A program made the position numbers and the translations under genes. A stretch of DNA of 64,000 nucleotides from the NCBI RefSeq assembly GCF_007860185.1, contig NZ_SJPY01000001.1:1279153-1343152 (forward strand). Direction: 5' to 3'. The DNA comes from Novipirellula aureliae (GTDB taxonomy: Bacteria > Planctomycetota > Planctomycetia > Pirellulales > Pirellulaceae). Shown piece after piece: positions 63,885-64,000 of the stretch. The stretch's first letter is position 1; each line of letters starts with the position of its first letter. The notes beneath the pieces are model-generated. The model saw nothing but the letters and a program-made list of their open reading frames with translations. It was not told the origin of the DNA and searched no databases.

Positions 63885-64000
63885 TTACATCTTAATTTTA
63901 GGATAGACGGAAAGCAGCTTTGTCCTCGCTTCGTCGATTTTCATTTGCCAATCGACTCCGCGTTGGGTTTCATTTACATCGCTGGCCCAGGCAGAGGTTT
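63885..64000 (-). CDS. C-terminal end of a protein entering from the right edge, possibly a transposase
   Basis: The minus-strand frame ends SDVNETQRGVDWQMKIDEAR, TKLLSVYPKIKM and stop. The Q/W-x-x-x-I/T-x-x-A-R-x-K-L-x-x-x-Y-P ending resembles C-termini of IS630-type or other planctomycete transposases. Only 38 codons are visible, so the call is tentative. Confidence 0.4.
   Translation of the reverse strand, partial: TSAWASDVNETQRGVDWQMKIDEARTKLLSVYPKIKM

Overview
The window reads as chromosomal DNA of a planctomycete, most likely a Pirellulales relative of Rhodopirellula. The reasons are the many palindromic intergenic repeats of the 'gtggctgtggcttccagccgcag' kind, protein families seen mainly in that phylum (a RAYT of the 'PMYGFWLPNDP' type, LssY_C and YiiX-like proteins, a NasA-like oxidoreductase with a separate Rieske protein), short single-gene transcription units and many secreted proteins of unknown role. 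No rRNA, tRNA or CRISPR array was found.

Layout. 0-1.5 kb (minus): end of a respiratory operon with an SdhB-like iron-sulfur protein, a CcoS-like protein and the start of cbb3 oxidase subunit I. 1.7-8.1 kb: a cupin, a REP-associated transposase inside its own repeats, a cytochrome P450 and a type II NADH dehydrogenase, set among three gene relics (radical SAM protein, aldo/keto reductase, and AceE with about 700 residues deleted). 8.1-11.6 kb: ovothiol synthase OvoA followed by an ATP-grasp protein. 12-14.7 kb: a zinc-ribbon protein, DUF488, DUF454 and the RIC/YtfE iron-sulfur repair protein, then an 11-copy palindromic repeat array. 15-21.4 kb: an operon-like set of NarI-like membrane protein, NasA-like molybdoenzyme, four-cluster ferredoxin, Rieske protein, small membrane protein and TDT-family transporter. 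22-29.5 kb: an LssY_C protein, three secreted proteins and an alkaline phosphatase. 30.6-33 kb (minus): an OmpR/HAMP-kinase two-component system. 33.4-44.2 kb: seven consecutive DUF1254/DUF1214 genes (six intact, one broken), with an eighth relic at 51.1 kb. 45-51 kb: an amino-acid permease, small membrane proteins, a YiiX-like cysteine hydrolase and a lipoprotein lipase. 51-55 kb: a hemerythrin, a ClC channel and flavohemoglobin. 55.5-63.3 kb: MetH divergent from an assimilatory sulfite reductase, then a GyrI-like protein, a membrane protein and an FKBP lipoprotein. A probable transposase tail enters at the right edge.

Themes. Respiration and redox (cbb3 oxidase, NDH-2, molybdoenzyme set) sit with nitrosative and thiol stress defence (RIC, Hmp, hemerythrin, OvoA) and sulfur assimilation (Sir, MetH). 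The least explained parts are the DUF1254/1214 tandem family, the molybdoenzyme-Rieske-TDT set, and the OvoA/ATP-grasp pair. At the DNA level, short tandem duplications of 14-17 bp recur throughout, and in several cases the repeat unit contains the stop codon of the adjacent gene.
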